64,000 bases of DNA, taken from assembly GCA_947561395.2 (NCBI GenBank), contig OX387182.1:44385949-44449948 (forward strand). Reading direction: 5' to 3'. This DNA is from Buxus sempervirens. Lineage: Eukaryota > Streptophyta > Magnoliopsida > Buxales > Buxaceae. Numbering within the stretch: the stretch's first letter is position 1; each line of letters opens with the position of its first letter. The position numbers and the translations under genes were made by a program. Positions 43,332-56,300 of this stretch are shown here, piece after piece. Under the pieces are notes generated by a model. That model worked only from the letters and a program-made list of their open reading frames with translations. It did not search any database and was not told where the DNA came from.

Positions 43332-45617
43332 TGCAGACACCCCAAAATTGCATATTTTTGATAAATCTTGAAAGAGAGAAATATTTTATTGGAATTTTCA
43401 ATTCTTAGCATTGGGTTTGTGATGCTTAACCCATTTGAATCCAAAACCGCAAAGGAAAAGGCCCGAATTCAATCTTTTGTGCAAAGCCAAACTTTTTCCG
43501 GTTGAATTTTGTTGACTTTTGACCCCAGAAAGTGAAATATTTTTTAAAGCAAGATTTCAAGATAATTTTTCCCGGTAATCAGGTTTTTAGCAATGTTATT
43601 GCATAAATGAATTTTTTGATATTTTAAATCTTGACGAATACCTTGGTATTAACATGTTGAATTTTTTTACTGGACCTGAAAAACTAGAATTTAGCTTGGA
43701 ACTGGAAAGTTGACTTTTTATTCACTTGGAATTTGGGTCTGGAACTAGTTTTAATGGATTCAAATAGGGGGGTGTTTGCTTATTTACATGTAATATCTTA
43801 AGTAAATGGAGATTAAAAAATACGAGGACATTTACTTAAATGATATTACATGTAAATAAGTATTGCCTATGCAGAAAAGGCCAAAAAACTGTTAAAAACT
43901 GGTCAAATCTGCAATGACGGCATTTGATTTACGGACTGGTACTCATGCCCGCAATTGATATACGGTCATACCGTGCCTGTATTAACAATATGGGCAAGGT
44001 ACGACCGTATTATATATACGGGTACGGAATTTTTGTGCGAATTCGTCATTTCTTGATTTCTAAGCCTTATCTGCACTCAAATAGCTCTCTGGGAAATTCG
44101 AATCCTTTTGTTTATCCATTCGAATTCTCTTGTTTATCCTCTGTGGTTTAATGGATTTACTTTAAATCCTTTTTTAATTAAATTGGAAGATTTTGGCATA
44201 TCCCTTGGGACCAACCATGCCCCTGGGTTTGCCTATAAATAGAGGGCCTCTCCTTAAGCAAATGACTGATAATCTGAAGCTTGAAGATCCCCAAGTGAAG
44301 AAGGGAACCCCTGCTCCTCTACTTCCTTAATCCAGTTTTCCCTTTAATTTTTGTTTTTAATTCTAGAAATAGTTTAATTTTCTCCATTTCTGTAGAATAA
44401 GGCCTTTTATATTTGTATCCCCAAACTTGCCTCGAAGTACCTCAAGACTCCTCTCTAGCCGTAAAACGTAAAGAGAGAGCTAGGGGAAAGGGGAACAGGT
44501 GGATCCTTAGAATAGAACCCTATAGTCTGTTCTTTTCTCTTTTTTGTAGAATAAGGCCTCTTGTTTGTGTTTGTATCCCCAAACCTGCCTCCAAGTACCT
44601 CAAGACTCCTCTCTAACCGTAAAACATGAAGAGAGAGCTAGGGGAAAAGAGAACAGGTGGATCCGTAGAATAGGCCCCTGTGTGCTATAATCTGATATCT
44701 ATGGTTGCTTTTACCATTCTGTTTATGTTTTAATTGTTTTATTTTGAATCTGGAGGAATCCTATGGATCCATGCTATTTATAGCATGAAATCCTCTTTTC
44801 CTCCTACAATTGGGATTTTTCACCATTTTTGCACCCACATCACTGTTTTTCTTGATTTTGTTGATATTAGGCTAAGATCGTGGATTTATCATGATCTATA
44901 TGATTGATCTAAAATCAGCAGCCTTAAAGTAGTCTCTGGGGTTCCATGAGATGATTTTTGAAATTGTTTTAATTTCGGAGAGAGGATCCTATGGTCTGAA
45001 CTCCCCCTTTTGATGCTTTTTCATTAATACGGGTTGATTGGATTTCTTTCTCTCAATTAATGGGAGATCTAGATCATATCTGTACCCTAGAGAACTTTAC
45101 TTTTTAAGGTTTTCATCAAGAGATTTCAATCTGGTTTTTCAACCTTTTAACAGTTTAGCCTAAAGCTAGTTTTTCAGATTATACTTTGGATTGGTTTTTC
45201 TTGATTTTATTTTAATTTTATCATGGAACCCCTAGAATGATATGATCATAATGATGGTTCTGAATTAATCGGGCTATTCATATGAAAAAGCCATACATGT
45301 TTTTATCACTTTTTCTTTACTTTTGATTTGATTTTTATTAGCAAGCCTTCTTATTTTTAACATGAGCAATACCTGGCAACCACCTTATGTGAATGAATAA
45401 GGGTGCCTAACACCTTCCCCAGTTCATAACCTAATCCCCTTACCCATCTCTGGTTTGTTTTTATTTTAGACTTATTTTTACTCTAGTTTTGTCTTTTTTA
45501 TTTAATTTGATATTTTCGGTGTCCATTCACACCTAAAAAGAATGGTGGCGACTCCTTGTACCAATGAATCCCGTGTGATGATTAGGAAGTCATTGAATTG
45601 ATTTTCCATGTCTCACA
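43332..45617 (+). mobile_element. Solo LTR of the same retrotransposon superfamily
   Basis: It starts TGCAGACACCCCAAAATTGC and ends CCATGTCTCACA, 2286 bp, with a perfect 5-bp target duplication GCTGG at 43327-43331 and 45618-45622. No PBS follows its end, so it is a true solo LTR, the usual product of recombination between two LTRs of one element. A TATA box (44234-44241) and two tandem module copies (about 44404-44530 and 44540-44670) are present. At the U3 place where the other LTRs carry GTATCCG palindromes it has differently worded self-complementary DNA (about 43928-44030, for example TACCGTGCC...GGGCAAGGTA). Confidence 0.92.
44234..44241 (+). promoter_or_regulatory. TATA box of the solo LTR
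   Basis: TATAAATA in GCCTATAAATAGAGGGCC, about 900 bp into the LTR, matching the boxes at 10919-10926 and 49356-49363 on the other strand. A promoter here would fire to the right. Confidence 0.65.
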
Positions 45618-45929
45618 GCTGGCATTCAGAATAAGAAAAATGAGAACACGTGATCGGGGAAGGACTCTCAATTTTTAGTGCCAATAACCGTTGGCAATTT
45701 AAATCTTGCAGTAAGAGCGACCATCCAGGGGTTCTAGTGCATCCTATCAATCGGAAATAGATACAAACATGGCAAGATAAATTGATAAGCTCTAGGCACC
45801 AATCCACCTTAACCAAATTCAATATTGGAATGGTATCAAAGACCGCGGATTCATCATCCCAATCAATTATCAAACATTTCAATTACCAAACACCCAGAAG
45901 AAGCAATGATCTTCTAATCATGGCAGCAA
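45618..45929. other. Spacer between solo LTR and LTR B
   Basis: About 310 bases with no gene or repeat that I recognise. It begins with the second GCTGG target-site copy. It contains no primer-binding site, so neither neighbouring LTR is a 5' LTR whose element lies here. Confidence 0.4.
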
Positions 45930-47292
45930 TGCGAGACATGGAAAATCAATTTAATGATTTCCTAATCATCACATGGGATTCATTAAAACAAGGAGTCGCC
46001 ACCATTCTGTTTAGGTGTGAATGGACACCGAAAATATCAAATCAAATAAAAAGACAGAAATTAGAGTAAAAATAACTCTATTTTAAAATACAAAACAAAA
46101 AAACAACTAGAGATGGGTAAAGGGATTAGGTTATGAACAAGGGAAGGTGTTAGGCACCCTTATTCATCCACATAAGGTGGTTATTAGGTATTGTTCATGT
46201 TAAAAATAAAGAAAGCTTGCTTAATAAAGAAAAAAATCATAAAAGTGACAAAAGTGTATGGTTTTTCATATGAATTGCCCGATTAATTCAGAACCTTCAA
46301 TATGATCATACCATTCTAAGGGTTTCATGATTGAAATTGAAATAAAATCAAGAAAAACCAATCTAAGGTATAACCTGAAAAACTAGCTTTAGGCTAAACC
46401 GTTAAAAGGTCAAAAAACCAGATTGAAATCTCTTGATGAAAACCTCGAAAAGCAAAGCTCTCTAGGGTATAGATCTGATCCAGATCTCCAATTAATTGAG
46501 AGACAGAAATCCAATCAACCCGTATTAATGAAAAAGCATCAAAGGGGGAGTTCAGACCATAGGATCCTTCCCCAAAATTGAAAATAAACCAGAAATCACT
46601 TTGGGAAGTAAAAGAATAAATCCAAATCATCTAGGGTACAGTTCTTGGTCCAAGTTTCTCATTAATTAAGAGATCTAAGCCAGATTCACCCATATTGATC
46701 AAAAAAATCAAAATGGGAGAGTTTAGACCGTAAGATCCTCTCTCCAAGATTAAAACAATTTCAAAAATCATCTCAAGAAACCCCAGAGACTACTTTAAGG
46801 CTGCTGATTTCAGATCAATCATATAAATCATGATAGATCCAGGATCTTAGCCTAATATTCTCAAAATCAAGAAAACAATGCTGTAGGTGCAAAAATGGTG
46901 AAAAATCCCAACTGTAGGAGGAAAAGAGGATTTCATTCTATAAACAGCATGGATCCATAGGATTCCTCTAGATTCAAAATAAAACAATTAAAACATGAAC
47001 AGAATAGTTAAAGAAACCACATATCACAGATTACAGCACATAGGGGTTTATCCTACAGATCCATCTGTTCTCTTTTCCCCTAGCTCACCCTTCACGTTTT
47101 ACGGCTAGAGAAGAGTCTTGAGGTACTTTGAGATAGGTTTGGGGATACAAACACAATTAATGGCCTTATTCTACAAAAAGAAGGAAAAGAACAGACTATA
47201 AGGTTCTATTTTAAGGATCCACTTGTTCCTTTTTCCCCTAGCTTTCTCTTCACATTTTACGGCTAGAGAGGAGTCTTGAGGTACTTGGAGGC
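45930..47292 (-). mobile_element. LTR B, interrupted by element C
   Basis: The minus-strand 3' end reads CCATGTCTCGCA (CA at 45930). The internal wording (GGTGGCGACTCC, TACGGCTAGAG, AGTCTTGAGGTACTT) matches the solo LTR in opposite orientation. It stops at 47292 inside the repeated module, where the 3' end of another LTR begins abruptly. The rest of LTR B should lie beyond element C, outside this window. Confidence 0.8.
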
Positions 47293-49355
47293 TGTGAGAC
47301 ATGGAGGAAAAATCAATCCAGTGACTTTACGGTCATCATATGGGATTCTAAAAAATGGGAGAGTTGCCACCATTCTTTTTAGGTGTGAATGGACACCAAA
47401 ATCATCAAATAAGCACAAAGGCAAATTAGAGTAAAAATAACTCTACTTGAAAATAAAATCTAGAGATGGTAAGGGGATTAGATCATGAATGGGGGAAGGT
47501 GTTAAGCACCCCCATTCACCCACACAAGGTGGTTGCCAAGTGTTGTTCATGCTCAAAATAACGAACGCTTGCTAAAATAATCAAAAAGTCTTGAAAAAGT
47601 TTAAACACATGTATGATCCCTCCACATGAGAAGTCCAATGAATCTTACACTTTTTTTTATGGAAGTATCACTTCTAGGACATCACTATTAATTGGAAATC
47701 AAAGCAAAACTTGAATACAAACAAGTTAAGACAAATCCGGAATATTCGATAAAAGATGGAGCCATTTGACCATAAATTATTCAAATCAAATTTAAATTGA
47801 ATCAAACCAAATCCATTTGAAAGATTAAAATAGAAGACTCACAACAATTTTCAGTTAAATCTGGTTAAAATCTTAAGAGTTATGCTCATCTGAAATCTGT
47901 TGTTGGAAATCGACAAAAGTGACAAGCAGTCACCTTTGGAAATTCATTTGGAAAAATTGGCTCCATATAAATCCGTGAAAATTTGCATGAGTGAAGTATG
48001 TAGTGCCATATTTCAAATGAAATAGGCCTCACACCAAACTCTATTCGAATGTGACTTGTGTGACTTCACGAACATGCCTAGGGGATCACAGATCAGCACA
48101 TAATTGTGCAATAGGGCAGTTGTGAGTAAATCAGTCACATAGGACACAAATGAAATCAAAAACTTATGAAACCAATTGGATTTGAAAATAGACTCATAAG
48201 GGAAAGCACCAAAATCAAAATCACTCAAATCAGACTTAAAATTAACAGATGGTGCTCATTCACAGTGATAGGTTCAGCAATCTGGCTTGAACTGACCTAT
48301 CAACTTTGATTGAATGGTATCAAAAATCCGCTCAATAAAAATTGATGAAATTTTACAGACAAGAACTAGACAGCCTCATCTTCCACATGTCTTTGGAATC
48401 ACTCCAAAATTCATCCGGACGATGAAGTTATGAGTGTCCGAAGTTAGGGTACAGATGCTGTCCAGTTTTGCCTTTTTTAAATAAAATCAACCCAAAACAG
48501 TGATCAAGTGTGTGTAATCCGTGCAATCCAAATCAAAATCATTTCAAAAGATATTGAGAAACCTCCAAGAGGAAATAGGGCACGAAATTGACTCACCATT
48601 CTCTTCGATTAGAGAGAATATACCAAAAACCCTAAAATGGTGCAAAAATGCCCAAAACCGAGAGGTTAGACCATGAGGTCTTCAATACTCAAAGATAACT
48701 TGTTTGAAATCATTTTGAAAATTATTGAGATATCCCAGAACTGCTTAGGGCCATTTATTTCAGATCTATCACAGTGAATACGATAGATCCGAAATACAAG
48801 TCGATTCCAACGAAACGAGTGCTATGTGTGCAAGTGTAAAAATTGCCTCAATACATCATCACATATAGCATTCAAAGAATATCAATAAAATGGAGGTTCT
48901 CTAACTAGGGTTCCATTCCCATTCTCATTTCCCTTAGTTCTTTCTTCCCGTTTTTATGGTTTCGAGATAGTCTTGAGGTACTTTGAGCAGGGAATGGGTT
49001 TTCACACAACAAAAGGCCATTCAAGAGGGTTCTATGACTAAGGATCAATTCTCAGTCTCATTTCCCCTAGATCCCTCTCCATGTTTTACGGCTAGAGGGA
49101 GTCTCGAGGTACTTTGAGTAGGGAAAGGGGTTGCATACACAAAGAGTAAGCCATTATTCTACAGAAAGTTAGAAGAAGAGAACTAACCCTAGAAATTAAA
49201 GATAGAAAATTAAAAGAAGGTTAAGGCTTACCTAGGTTCTGGAAGCAATGAGGCAGAGGTTTCCCTTCTTCACTCGGATCTCTTCAATCTCCAGCTTCTA
49301 GCTCTCAAAAACTCTTCTAAAAAATTCTTGGCCATTTGCTTGAGGAGGAGCCTCC

Positions 49356-49363
49356 TATTTATA
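49356..49363 (-). promoter_or_regulatory. TATA box of the element C LTR
   Basis: The minus strand reads TATAAATA in the same GCCTATAAATAGGAGG context as the E1 LTR. In a 3' LTR it could drive read-out transcription leftward into LTR B. Confidence 0.7.
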
Positions 49364-49519
49364 GGCAAAGGCTAGGGAGGGGGAACCCTAATGGTAGACC
49401 AAGGAATTGTCTAAAATCCCCCACTTAACCCTAAGGTTAGAGATTTCCACTCCTTAAACAAAGGATATGATGGTAAAAAGTGAAAACTTTCGGAAAACCC
49501 TAATTTTGAGCAAAAACCT

Positions 49520-49663
49520 TGTATCCGACAACTCAGGTCGGATACAAGTGAATATTTTTGTATCCGACATATGTCGTCGGATACAATAATACTTGCTTGT
49601 ATCCGACGACTTCTGTCAGATATAAAAACTCCCTTTTGTATCTGATCACTTGTGTCCGATACA
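49520..49663. repeat. Four 27-bp palindromes at 39-bp period (element C LTR)
   Basis: Copies start at 49520, 49559, 49598 and 49637, exactly 39 bp apart, each 27 bp. The first, TGTATCCGAC...GTCGGATACA, has two perfect 10-bp arms. The number, spacing and position in U3 equal those in the E1 LTR, although the palindrome centres and the 12-bp spacers differ. Confidence 0.95.
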
Positions 49664-49775
49664 AGGGAAAATGTTCCAATTCGAAATTTTGCATTGGCTA
49701 CAAGAAAACAAACTATTTTTTAATGTTTTGGCCAATTATTCATTATTTTCTCAGCACAATTTTGGGGTGTCTACA

Positions 49776-49790
49776 ACTGTCCCTCTTTGC
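49776..49790 (-). promoter_or_regulatory. Polypurine tract of element C
   Basis: The minus strand reads GCAAAGAGGGACAGT immediately before the LTR start TGTAGACA. A purine-rich run in this position primes plus-strand DNA synthesis in LTR elements. It fixes the LTR as 3' and the element as minus-strand oriented. Confidence 0.75.
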
Positions 49791-50341
49791 GGGAATCGCA
49801 AAGCAATGATCTGCAAAGATTAGACAAGCCCAAATTGCGCATCCTTGGCCATGATTTGCTTGGTTCAATTTAATTTTGCAAAATAATTTTGGGTAAAGAT
49901 TTGCCAAAAAGCCCTAACTTTAAGGGGGCATTTCTCCAAGCTGTCTTAAATTCCACTGAGCTCTTGTGGCTATGAAGTGGATTTTAAGCCCAAAATAAGT
50001 TTTTTTGAAAAATTGATTTTTCATCAAATCATGTTTAAAATTGAATGAATATTTTCCTTTTGATCAACACATTTCTCCAAGTTGTCTTAAATTCCACTGA
50101 GCTCTCGTGGCCATGAAGTGGATTTTAAGCCCAAAATAGGTTTTTTTGAAAATAGCAGATTTTGTCGCAAAAGTTTGACTAAATATTTACTTTTTGACCA
50201 ACACACATTTTTCCTCCTTTTTTTTTTCTTTTTCCTTTTCTTTTTCCTTTTTTTTTCTCTTTTCCTTTTCTTTTTTCCTTTTTTCCTCTTTTTTCTTTTC
50301 TTTTTCTCTCTTTTCTTTTCTCTTTTTTTCTGTTTTTCTTT

Positions 50342-50407
50342 TGTATCCGATGTATTTGGTCGGATAAGAGAAGCTTCATTTGTATCCGACGTAAATTGTC
50401 GGATACA
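50342..50407. repeat. Two 27-bp palindromes at 39-bp spacing, left of the CACTA
   Basis: Starts at 50342 and 50381. The second is TGTATCCGAC...GTCGGATACA, with near-perfect arms. They follow a CT-rich tract. Together with the pair at 63924 they bracket the antisense gene of element C (CACTA excluded). Confidence 0.9.
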
Positions 50408-50459
50408 TTAAGTTATATGAACCGCGCACGACCGCGACCTTTCCCACACTACAAAAAAG

Positions 50460-50935
50460 GCGACTTTTACCGGCGGTAGCATCCCGCCGGTAAAAGTGAA
50501 ATTACCGCCGTTAAAGCTTTCACGGCGGTAAACCCTACCGCCGCTTAATATCGAGCCGCTAAACGAATCAGCGACGCCTACAACGGCGGTAGCAAAATTA
50601 CCGCCGCTATTTCGGAGAAATAGCCGGCGGGAATTTAACGGCAGTAATTACCGCCGTTAAATTACCTTTTTACCGGCGGGTATTACCGCCGCTTAATAAG
50701 AAATTTTTAACGGCGGTAACATTTACCGCCGCGAATACCTTCCATTAGCGGCGGTAGTTACCGCCGTTAAACTCCTCACATGCTTCTATATGCCTTTAGC
50801 GGCGGTAAGTACCGCCGCTAATAATTTGTATTAGTAAATGCGACTCAGGTTTTAAGCGGCGGTAATTACCGCCACTTTAAACTTTTGACTTTTAGCGGCG
50901 GTAATTACCGCCGCTAAAAGCCATTACCTGCATAT
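50460..50935. repeat. Left subterminal GCGGTAA array of the CACTA
   Basis: Inverted GGCGGTAA and TTACCGCC words form short palindromes such as GCGGCGGTAATTACCGCC with spacings of roughly 40-60 bp. In En/Spm-like elements subterminal repeats are the binding sites of the small element-encoded protein; that role is inferred here. Confidence 0.85.
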
Positions 50936-51319
50936 ACAAAAACCATAATTAGGTGGACCGAAAATCCTGTAAAATACCTGTAAAATATCTCATTTCGTAG
51001 CAAATTTTATAACAAATAGAGCAAAACAATTTCAAAGAAGAAAGTGAATTAAAAGAGATTCTAATAAAATTAAAATACTCTAAACATTCATGTCATATAA
51101 ATTAAACTAAAGAACAGTAAATTAATGGTTTCCATTAACAAGTGAAATTGCAACTGGTATCAATTTAATAGCCCTGCATGAAAATAACAATGAATCATGC
51201 GTCAGTAAAATTATAAGTAGACAAATCAATTTAGCCAAAAAAAATTAATATATATATATATATATAGAACCGAAGCTATCTTGTGTTACTCACCTCAAAT
51301 AATAAGAATGCATGTCTGT

Positions 51320-53158
51320 CTAGCTAAAATCCCGAGGAGGACTATCATTTGCAGAAGTTTCGCCAGGAGACTATAAATTGTAAGAAAGATCATTAAGTGT
51401 GGTATTTAAATATAAAGATGATATGAATTTGTGCTATATGTATTTTTGTAAGGCATTTATATAATACCTGTGTTTGACGGTTACTCATCATGAAGTTTCT
51501 AAATTCTTCAAATTCTCTGGTATGCTGTGCAACAGTTGCTTCAATTGTTTGTCGTTGTCGCATCTCTTCTTCTAGCCGCTCCTCTGTACGTTGCAATTGT
51601 TCTCGCATCCTATTAAATTCATCCATATCGACATACCGAGATGACGTACTCGAGGATGCACTACCACCCCACAGCCTAGTGGGCGTGTGGCCTAACCCAC
51701 AACACCGTACCCTGCCATGTGTGTCATGCCCCATGACTTGAGTATATACATCATCTCGGGCTGTCGAATCTGGCGTGCCTTGTTCCATGATAGTTCGCAT
51801 TTGATCCTGAAAAAAATATTTATGCAATCATTGAGTTATCAAAATAGATGCTAATAAAGTTATTCGTATGCTATAAGTATATCTACAATAAGAGGAAATA
51901 ACTTACTATCTTGTCAGCTGCTTCATCATTGATTGGCGTGCCATCTTTTCGAGTATGCGTTTTTATAAAAGTCTCAGCATGGCCCACCAATCCCTAATGA
52001 AAAAATATGGTGTTAATTCATCATAAATCATTTAAACATCCACAAGCAGAAATTAATACAATTGACCCGATTAAAAAGATGAAGAAATATAAAAACAAAG
52101 AACACATGTAGAGATAAATAAAGAAAAAATAATAAAAATTTCGACGGCATCTCCCCTAAAAATAGAGGGTTGTCCAGACCAAATTGGTCTAAAATAAAGC
52201 CATTCAACCTGAAAAACAAAAAAGAATGCAAAACGTAGCATTCATATACAATCCCCATTCACATAAATATCCCATCTTATCATACAAGAAAATAGAAAAG
52301 CTACTATACAACTTAGAAGAGATAAGAAAGCAATAAAATAAGATTGTACACTATGAAAACCGATCATCAAGTTGATGAGGTGACTAGATTTATAATAGTA
52401 TATCAAGACATTCATAAGTGGCCATTTGTTATACCTGTTCGTTTCTGACCCTGGCAAAGCTCTTTGTCCCAGCTGTATGATTAAGGGTCTGGTTGGCACG
52501 ATTAGTTTTATTCCTTGCTGACAAGTTCTGCAACATATAATCATACAAAGTTAATAAACAAGGATGCAGTAGCTTTAGAAGACATATTAACTAATTAACA
52601 AATTACCTGGGCATTTTGTGAGTTCCAGTACTCTACTATAATTGCCCATTGCTCCTCTACCACATCTGGTGGACGATGATTTATACGTTCAGCATTTGTT
52701 TCGTATGGATCGTAATGGTTCTGCTTCAAATCGGACTTATAGTCCTTCCATTTTTTATTTATTGATTGCAGGATAACATCACGCAACCTCTCTTTAACCT
52801 CAAACTTTTCCTACGGTGCATAACAAATTGAAATTTAAAAGTTAATACCAATTAGCTAAATATGTGGACATTTTGAGCAATGAACTACATTAAAATTTAG
52901 ATTATTTACCTTTACAAGTGACCACGCTCGGTCCTTCTCCCTATCTGTGACTTCTCGCCAGCCAAAGCGATTCAAGGGTATAACACGTCCATCGCGTGCC
53001 AGTGTCCCACAAAAACTAGCCAATTTGGAGGCATTTGGTCCAATTGGCTGCCCCAATTCATTTATATCGATGTTGAACTTTTCTCCAGGTCGAAGTTTTA
53101 GTATATCAAGGCATCTAGTAGGACCTCTACCCCTCCTAGCTGGCCCACCCTCTGCCAT
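51320..53158 (-). CDS. CACTA second gene, Transposase_24 (Ptta/En/Spm) type protein
   Basis: Six exons with GT-AG borders, all phase 0: 52910-53158, 52607-52810, 52435-52527, 51907-51993, 51468-51806 and 51320-51370, totalling 1023 bp and 340 residues with no stop. The N-terminus is basic (ARRGRGPTR) followed by a block with RPGEKFNIDINELGQPIG and the FGWREVTDREKDRAW segment. The middle carries the family's HTAGTKSFARVRNE motif and a KDGTPINDEAADKI segment. The long fifth exon is a heptad-rich, charged coiled coil (REQLQRTEERLEEEMRQRQ), likely for dimerisation. By family analogy it binds the subterminal repeats and assists transposition in the nucleus. It lies about 170 bp downstream of the transposase gene and may share its promoter. 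Confidence 0.85.
52138..52265. repeat. Module repeated within the CACTA (copy 1)
   Basis: The block CATCTCCCCTAAAAATAGAG plus GGTTGTCCAGACCAAATTGG and a following CATTCATATACAATCC segment recurs at about 57764-57893. Copy 1 is in an intron of the Transposase_24-type gene and copy 2 lies upstream of the transposase gene. A weaker third trace (TTTTGGCAGCATCTC) is near 57260. Confidence 0.8.
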
Positions 53159-53326
53159 CTAATAAAATACACCATATGCTGGAGAAAATAAAATCATACA
53201 AGTCAATAACAATCTGATTCATCATAAACGGCTATTGTTTGTTAGTTAGTTTAATAGAAGAAAATAGTGTGTCGTATTCAAGAAAAAAAATGAGAATGAA
53301 CATGATCACTACAATTCAAATACAAT

Positions 53327-56300
53327 TCATTCATGGTCATCATCAGAATCCGATCCCTGTTCGTCATGAACAGGATCACTAGAAGATGCGAGCTGTTCTC
53401 TACTCGTATGAGAATGAGCATCAACTGTTGTGCCAGGTACGTCTTCCCTTGCCCAACTCAACCCATCAACCTCTTCTTCATTATTTGTTACAAGTTGGGT
53501 AGCATATGGCTCGCAATCAATGGGTTGATCATCATTCGTGATCAATTCAAACAAGTCCCTTGGCTTAGTCTTCACAACAACATTCCACTCTTCATCGATT
53601 GGATCCACCACAAAGAAAACTTGTTCAGCTTGAGATGCGAACACAAACGGATCATCCATGACATGTTGACCAGTATATAATAACCGTTTGAAGTTCACAA
53701 GTGTAAATCCTAACTCATCTGTCTTAATGCCTCTTCCTTGTGTCATGATATCAACCCAATCACACTTAAACAGTACATGTCTAAGCTGCTCTGAATATGC
53801 CAACTCGACCACATCAGTCAGACGCCCGTAAAAAGACATATAACTTGTTATTGGATTTTTATCTTTCGTACTAGCGTAGCTAGTAGTGCTTGCTTTTACC
53901 ACAACACCGCTATTCTGAATTTTTGAGGATTTCTCTTTCTCCATCGTGCAAAAACGATATCCATTACTTATGTATCCCTTGAATTTTTTTGCCATTGATT
54001 GTGGCCCCTGTGACAACAACATAATGTCCTCAGAGACGGCACTATTTGATGCTTTTAGTGTCTCGGCCTATAAATAAGGGGCCAAGTAGGTTAAGAAATG
54101 CAATATTAAACAACACGTGGAGCTAAAACTCTATAAATGAAACAAGGTGTCTTACATGTTCTTTAAACCACTGCATGAATTCATTATTATGTTTCTTTTG
54201 TATGTCATGTTCCCTTGCCCTTGGAGTTAACATCTTAAGAAGGCTTAGATGACGCCTGTAATGCAAAATACAATGATTAATTCAAAGAATATGAAAATAT
54301 TGTAATACAGAAACAAATGGATGAGGTAAGCAAGTAACTTCTTACATTCAAAAACTTGCAACCCTATCGTCATTGAAAAGCACATAACGATGCGCTTGTG
54401 CCCACTCAATATTGGATAATTTATATGGTTGGGCACTTCCAATTGCAGTTTCATCATAGTTTCTTTGTGGCCGATTAGTTTTTGATTCTACGTTAGGTAA
54501 GTATCGGGAACAGAATATCATACATTCTTCCGCAATATACCCTTCTGCAATTGACCCCTCCGGTTGTGCTCGATTGCCCACATATGACTTTAGGGTGTAC
54601 AAGTACCTATTATGAAAAACAAAAAATCTTGATAATCAAGATGATTCGACGGCGAAATACAAGGAAACACATTTAATAAGACTATTGTAATACGTACCTT
54701 TCAATTGGATACATCCAACGATATTGGACAGGCCCCCCTTCCATAGCTTCATTTGCTAAGTGAATTGGCTAATGCACCATAATATCAAAGAACGATGGGG
54801 GGAAAATCCTCTCCATCTGGCATAATACTTGTGCAATACTATCTTGAAGGCACTTCAAGTCATCAACTTCACAAACTTTGGAGCACAATTGATGAAAAAA
54901 GTTGCTCAACTCTATCAATACGGATGCTACATTCTTCGGCAATACTTTCCGAATAGCAAGAGGCAATAGTTGATACAGCAACACATGGAAATCATGACTT
55001 TTAAGACCAAATGTCTTCCGTTCTTTACTACTCACCCGTTTAGCAATGTTGGACGAATAACCATCTGGAACCTTTATACTTTTCAGCACTTTGCAAAATA
55101 TATCTTGTTCCCGTTTGTCTAGTGAGAAGCATGCAGCCGGAAAACATGATTTCTTTCTATCTGGTAACATCTGTGGATGAAGTGCGTGTCTAATACCCAT
55201 GTCAACCAAATCCAAGCGCGCCTTAAAGTTGTCCTTCGTTTTTCCATCAATATTTAACAATGTACCAAGTATACTATCACAAACATTCTTCTCAATATGC
55301 ATCACGTCAAAATTATGTTTCAACATAATATCCCTCCAATATGGCAATTCAAAAAATATGCTCTTTTTCTTCCAATTAAAGGGCATCACTCCTTTACCAG
55401 CATTTTTAGAGTACTTCTTACTGGTATGCTTCCCGAATACATGTGAACTATCCCTTAAGTGATCAACAATATCCCACCGGATTAATCCTATTGGAGCTTC
55501 CCTTGTCTCTGTGGTACCATCGAAGGACTGTTTCTGCTTTCGAAACTTATGATCAAGAGGTAGGAATCGACGATGACCCATATAACAGTGCTTCCGGCTA
55601 TGACGCAAATACTTAGAACACGTGTCTTTATGACAAGAAGGGCATGCAAGCTTCCCTTTAGTGCTCCAACCCGAAAGCATAGCATACCCAGGTAAATCAC
55701 TAATCGTCCAAATTAACCCTGCACGCAAAGTGAAGACCTCCTTTCTTGACGCATCATATGTCTCAACCCCAGAACCCCATAGGTCTTTTAACTCTTCTAT
55801 AAGAGGGCGCAAGTACACATCAATATCATTTCCCGGCCCCTTCGGCCCTGGTATGAGTAAAGAAAGGATCATGTTTGGTTGTTTCATTCACAACCATGGT
55901 GGCAAGTTATATGGAATCAAAATGACTGGCCACGTGCTGTGGGTGATACTCATTGATCTAAATGGATTGAAGCTGTCAGATGCTAAACCCAGTCTAACAT
56001 TACGAGGATCAAAAGTGAACTCGCTATTCATAACATCAAAATATTTCCATGTCATAGAATCCGCAGGATGCCTTAACTTATCATCATCAGTACGACCATC
56101 CACATGCCATCTCATATCATCGGCAATCTTGGAAGACATACAATCTTTGAAGACGCGGCTTCAAAGGAAAGTGCCTTAATATCTTTGCTGCCTTTTTCTT
56201 TCCCTTTTTATTGGAATGACTGTCTTCGGATTTCCATCTAGAAGTACCGCAAATATCACATTTTTGTTTTTCACTAGTTTCATTCCAATATAGCATACAG

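Larger units (their letters stand above)
47293..49775 (-). mobile_element. 3' LTR of element C
   Basis: TGTAGACACCCC on the minus strand at 49775 to CTCACA at 47293, 2483 bp, nearly the length of the E1 LTR (2479). Directly upstream in minus-strand sense is a purine-rich tract, so it is a 3' LTR. It carries a TATA box at 49356-49363, two module copies (about 48880-49010 and 49015-49165) and a four-copy palindrome array. The adjoining GAGGC (47288-47292) is one side of the expected target duplication in LTR B. Confidence 0.9.

Noticed and set aside
50118-50411. Plus-strand frame rich in phenylalanine
   Set aside because: It is the CT-rich tract read as protein, with no domain and no conserved start.
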